Source: UBA2266 sp964406945 (GTDB lineage Bacteria > Planctomycetota > Phycisphaerae > Sedimentisphaerales > Anaerobacaceae). From it: a DNA stretch of 36,693 nt. Made by a program: the position numbers and the translations under genes. The stretch lies in contig CAYOTO010000034.1 of assembly GCA_964406945.1 (NCBI GenBank), forward strand, positions 1-36,693. The letters run 5' to 3'. Position 1 is the stretch's first letter, and every line of letters begins with the position of its first letter. The notes below the pieces were generated by a model. That model did no database searches. It was not told the DNA's origin and saw only the letters and a program-made list of their open reading frames with translations. This document shows positions 34,308 through 36,693 of the stretch, in pieces.

Positions 34308-34922
34308 ATGTCCGGCGGCAAAAAACCCGTTATTGGCATCGTGGGCGGCATTGGCTCGGGAAAAAGCACTGTGGCGTCGCAGTTCGCAAAACTCGGATGC
34401 GCGGTAATCGATGCGGACGCCCTGGCCCGGGAAGCAATGGAAAAGGAAGCCATTGCGGCAGAGATTATTAAGATATTCGGGCCTCAAATCGCCGATGAGA
34501 GCGGCAAAATCGATCGAAGTCGGTTGGCGAAAACGGCTTTTAGCGATGCTGAGAAGCTCAAAAAGCTCAATTCCATCATTCACCCACTTGTATTGACCAG
34601 AATGGAGCAATTGCTGGGCCAATACCAGGGCGATCAGCACGTACGCGCAATTGTCCTGGATGTGCCCCTGCTGGTGGAAGTTGGGTGGCATGAACGCTGC
34701 GACAGACTGGTTTTTGTCGACGCCGACGAGAAATTGCGGGCACAGAGGGCCAAAAACAAAGGATTATTGGAAGAAAATGAAATTAAAATGCGAGAAAAAT
34801 TTCAGATTTGTCTGGACAAGAAGAAAACCCTCGCCGATAATGTCATAGACAACAATTCAGACTCATCGGCACTTTTGCGACAAGTCGCTGAGATTCTTTC
34901 TTACATTTTGAATAATAGTTAG
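34308..34922 (+). CDS. coaE: Dephospho-CoA kinase
   Basis: 204 residues. It phosphorylates dephospho-CoA at the ribose 3'-OH, the last step of coenzyme A synthesis. The P-loop GGIGSGKST at 13-21 opens the protein. Then come CAVIDADALAREAM (DAD substrate motif), a family-typical IHPLV block, LDVPLLVEVGWHERCDRLVF and a LID-like RAQRAKNKGL. The start codon has no ribosome binding site, consistent with the promoter lying only a few bases upstream. It is followed by rho after a 216-nt leader. Confidence 0.96.
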   Translation: MSGGKKPVIGIVGGIGSGKSTVASQFAKLGCAVIDADALAREAMEKEAIAAEIIKIFGPQIADESGKIDRSRLAKTAFSDAEKLKKLNSIIHPLVLTRMEQLLGQYQGDQHVRAIVLDVPLLVEVGWHERCDRLVFVDADEKLRAQRAKNKGLLEENEIKMREKFQICLDKKKTLADNVIDNNSDSSALLRQVAEILSYILNNS

Positions 34923-35138
34923 GCGGGGTTCTTAACGAGTAACTCGGATTGTTGATCGTCTTTTCCCGGCGTTTGCTGTATTTCCTTGTTGGGTCGTGTG
35001 GAATCCCGCTGAGAGTCCAAAGCAGAGAGGGTAGCAAACTTTCAGTCTTACTGCCCGTCCTGCACCCGGTATTATCCCCGTGTATTTGCCGTGTGGCAGG
35101 TGCTACAGCGGAGTTACGTAATTATCGAAGGAGTAATC

Positions 35139-36593
35139 ATGGCTAAAGCCGCGGCAAAAAGTGCAAAAGGCACGGCTAAAAAGCGCAAAAAGAAGAAGAA
35201 AAAGGCCGCTATCAAGACAGAGACAAAGACGGAGGAAGAGACGGCCCAGGGCCAAGCCGCTGCCGCGGGCGAGGGCACTGAAGACGACTTGTCCGAGTCC
35301 ACGCACCAGAAGTACGAACGGATAAAAAAGGGCAATCTTTACCTTGCCGACCTTCAGAAACTGACCGTGGCGGAACTGCACGAGATAGCGAAAGCCGAAG
35401 GTATTACCGAATACAGCGCGCTGAAGAAGCAGGATCTGATATTCCGTATCCTCAAGGAAAGAATTCGCCAGAACGGACTTATGTACGGCGAAGGCGTACT
35501 GGAGGTACTGCCGGACGGTTACGGCTTTTTGCGGAATCCCAGCTATAATTACCTGTCCTCATCGGACGACATTTATGTGTCGCCGTCACAGATAAGGCGA
35601 TTCGGACTGCGTACCGGAAATACGGTTTCAGGTCAGATCAGGCCGCCGAAGGACTCCGAGAAGTACTTCGCACTGCTTCGTGTCGAGGCGATAAACTTCG
35701 AAAACCCCGATCTGTTGGCCGATAAGGTTGTTTTCAGCGACCTGACCCCCCTTCATCCGGAGGAGCGTTTCGTTCTCGAGACTACGGCCGACGAGATGAG
35801 CATGCGGATTATAGATCTTGTGACCCCCGTGGGCAAGGGCCAGAGAGGTCTGATTGTTGCGCCGCCGAGAACCGGCAAAACGGTTCTTCTGGCGAAGATG
35901 GCCAATGCCATCAGCACCAATCACGAAGACGTAAAGCTTATCGTGTTGCTTATCGATGAGCGGCCAGAAGAAGTGACCGAAATGGAGCGCAAGACATCCG
36001 AGGACGTCGAGGTTATCAGTTCGACCTTCGACGAACCTGCGGCAAGGCACTGCCAGGTAGCCGAGATTGTGATCGAAAAGGCCAAAAGAATGGTCGAGTA
36101 CGGCCACGATACAGTGATTCTGCTGGACTCGATTACGCGTCTGGCGCGAGCTTATAACAGTGAAATGCCCCATTCGGGCCGAATTCTCACCGGTGGTGTC
36201 GACGCCAGCGCGATGCAGATGCCGAAGAAATTCTTCGGTGCGGCCAGAAACGTCGAGCACGGCGGCTCGCTGAGTATCTTCGCGACCGCACTGATCGATA
36301 CTGGCTCGAAAATGGATGAGGTTATTTTCGAGGAATTCAAAGCAACCGGCAACATGGAACTGCACCTGGACCGCCGTCTGGTGGATCGCAGGACGTGGCC
36401 GGCTATCGACATCAGCCGCAGCGGAACGCGTAAAGAGGAACTGCTGCTGGATCCGCGAGAGCTGCAACTGGTCCACAGGCTTCGCCGGGTGTTGAGCGAT
36501 CTGAATCCCGTCGAGGCGGTGGAGCTGCTCAAGAGCAGGCTTGCGAAAACCCATACGAACGGCGAGTTCCTGATGACTATGAATATGGATTAG
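35139..36593 (+). CDS. rho: Transcription termination factor Rho
   Basis: 484 residues. An N-terminal Lys/Ala-rich extension (1-60, including KKRKKKKKK at 14-22) is followed by a Rho_N SAP-like helical domain (about 70-110). The cold-shock RNA-binding domain follows (GEGVLEVLPDGYGFLRNPSY, about 117-185). The RecA-type ATPase carries Walker A APPRTGKTVLL (241-251), LIVLLIDERPEEVTEME, the Q-loop/R-loop region LLDSITRLARAYN, and GGVDASAMQMPKKFFGAARN. Rho is a hexameric RNA helicase that ends transcription. The ATG at 35139 has GAAGGAG upstream. The lysine-rich extension is longer than in E. coli Rho. The 216-nt leader may support autoregulation. Confidence 0.98.
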   Translation: MAKAAAKSAKGTAKKRKKKKKKAAIKTETKTEEETAQGQAAAAGEGTEDDLSESTHQKYERIKKGNLYLADLQKLTVAELHEIAKAEGITEYSALKKQDLIFRILKERIRQNGLMYGEGVLEVLPDGYGFLRNPSYNYLSSSDDIYVSPSQIRRFGLRTGNTVSGQIRPPKDSEKYFALLRVEAINFENPDLLADKVVFSDLTPLHPEERFVLETTADEMSMRIIDLVTPVGKGQRGLIVAPPRTGKTVLLAKMANAISTNHEDVKLIVLLIDERPEEVTEMERKTSEDVEVISSTFDEPAARHCQVAEIVIEKAKRMVEYGHDTVILLDSITRLARAYNSEMPHSGRILTGGVDASAMQMPKKFFGAARNVEHGGSLSIFATALIDTGSKMDEVIFEEFKATGNMELHLDRRLVDRRTWPAIDISRSGTRKEELLLDPRELQLVHRLRRVLSDLNPVEAVELLKSRLAKTHTNGEFLMTMNMD

Positions 36594-36693
36594 GATCGGC
36601 TGCACGCCTGTTTGGAACGTGTGCTTGCGGCTCTGGGCCCAGGGCAATCGCATGAAAAGAAAATTGAGAAATCTTCAAAGATGTTAAAATAGG

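Noticed and set aside
35628..36653. 341-aa minus-strand frame opposite rho.
   Set aside because: It is the antisense of a highly conserved gene, with no motif of its own.

Overview
This window looks like chromosomal DNA from a Planctomycetota bacterium, most likely a Phycisphaerae/Sedimentisphaerales-like anaerobe. That assignment is inferred from gene content: a PQQ-like propeller opening with the WPQFRG motif, a zinc-ribbon protein, a GYS-like glycosyltransferase, a coaE-rho pair, a decayed integrase with a characteristic tail, and a large sensory repertoire. No rRNA or other taxonomic marker is present. All coordinates and motifs were read by eye from the sequence; no database search was run.

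Left part (1-3.5 kb). A BlaI/MecI-type repressor with a clean operator lies beside a PilZ (c-di-GMP receptor) gene preceded by a near-perfect sigma-54 promoter. Divergent from it is a histidine kinase and NtrC-type activator pair, so this looks like a small self-contained sigma-54/c-di-GMP regulatory module.

3.4-7.3 kb. This AT-richer segment appears recombined. It holds a truncated DUF1573 lipoprotein, a short relic of an RHS core, a secreted beta-propeller protein, and a 5'-truncated RHS protein with an HExxH C-terminal tip. The layout resembles RHS tip displacement.

7.3-18.6 kb. This is a polysaccharide and envelope region. A GH10 xylanase and a CE15-like glucuronoyl esterase are divergent around a small ORF and an 87-nt nested inverted repeat. 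Then follow a DUF2062 membrane protein, a seven-Cys mini-protein, small membrane proteins, a PQQ-like propeller with an unexpected Tat-like leader, an 871-aa secreted protein of unknown function, and a thioredoxin-like protein.

18.7-28.7 kb. This is a 10-kb island of signalling genes, all on the minus strand: a hybrid kinase with a heme-c sensor domain, two REC-LuxR regulators, a TPR protein, a REC-PAS-PAS kinase, a tandem-REC protein and a PAS-PAS kinase. A second good sigma-54 promoter candidate lies upstream of the most upstream gene.

28.8-36.7 kb. An integrase remnant lies against tRNA-Leu(GAG). Then come the queuosine genes queE, queC and divergent queF, a zinc-ribbon protein, a GYS-like glycosyltransferase, coaE (probably leaderless) and rho. 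This part looks like conserved core chromosome.
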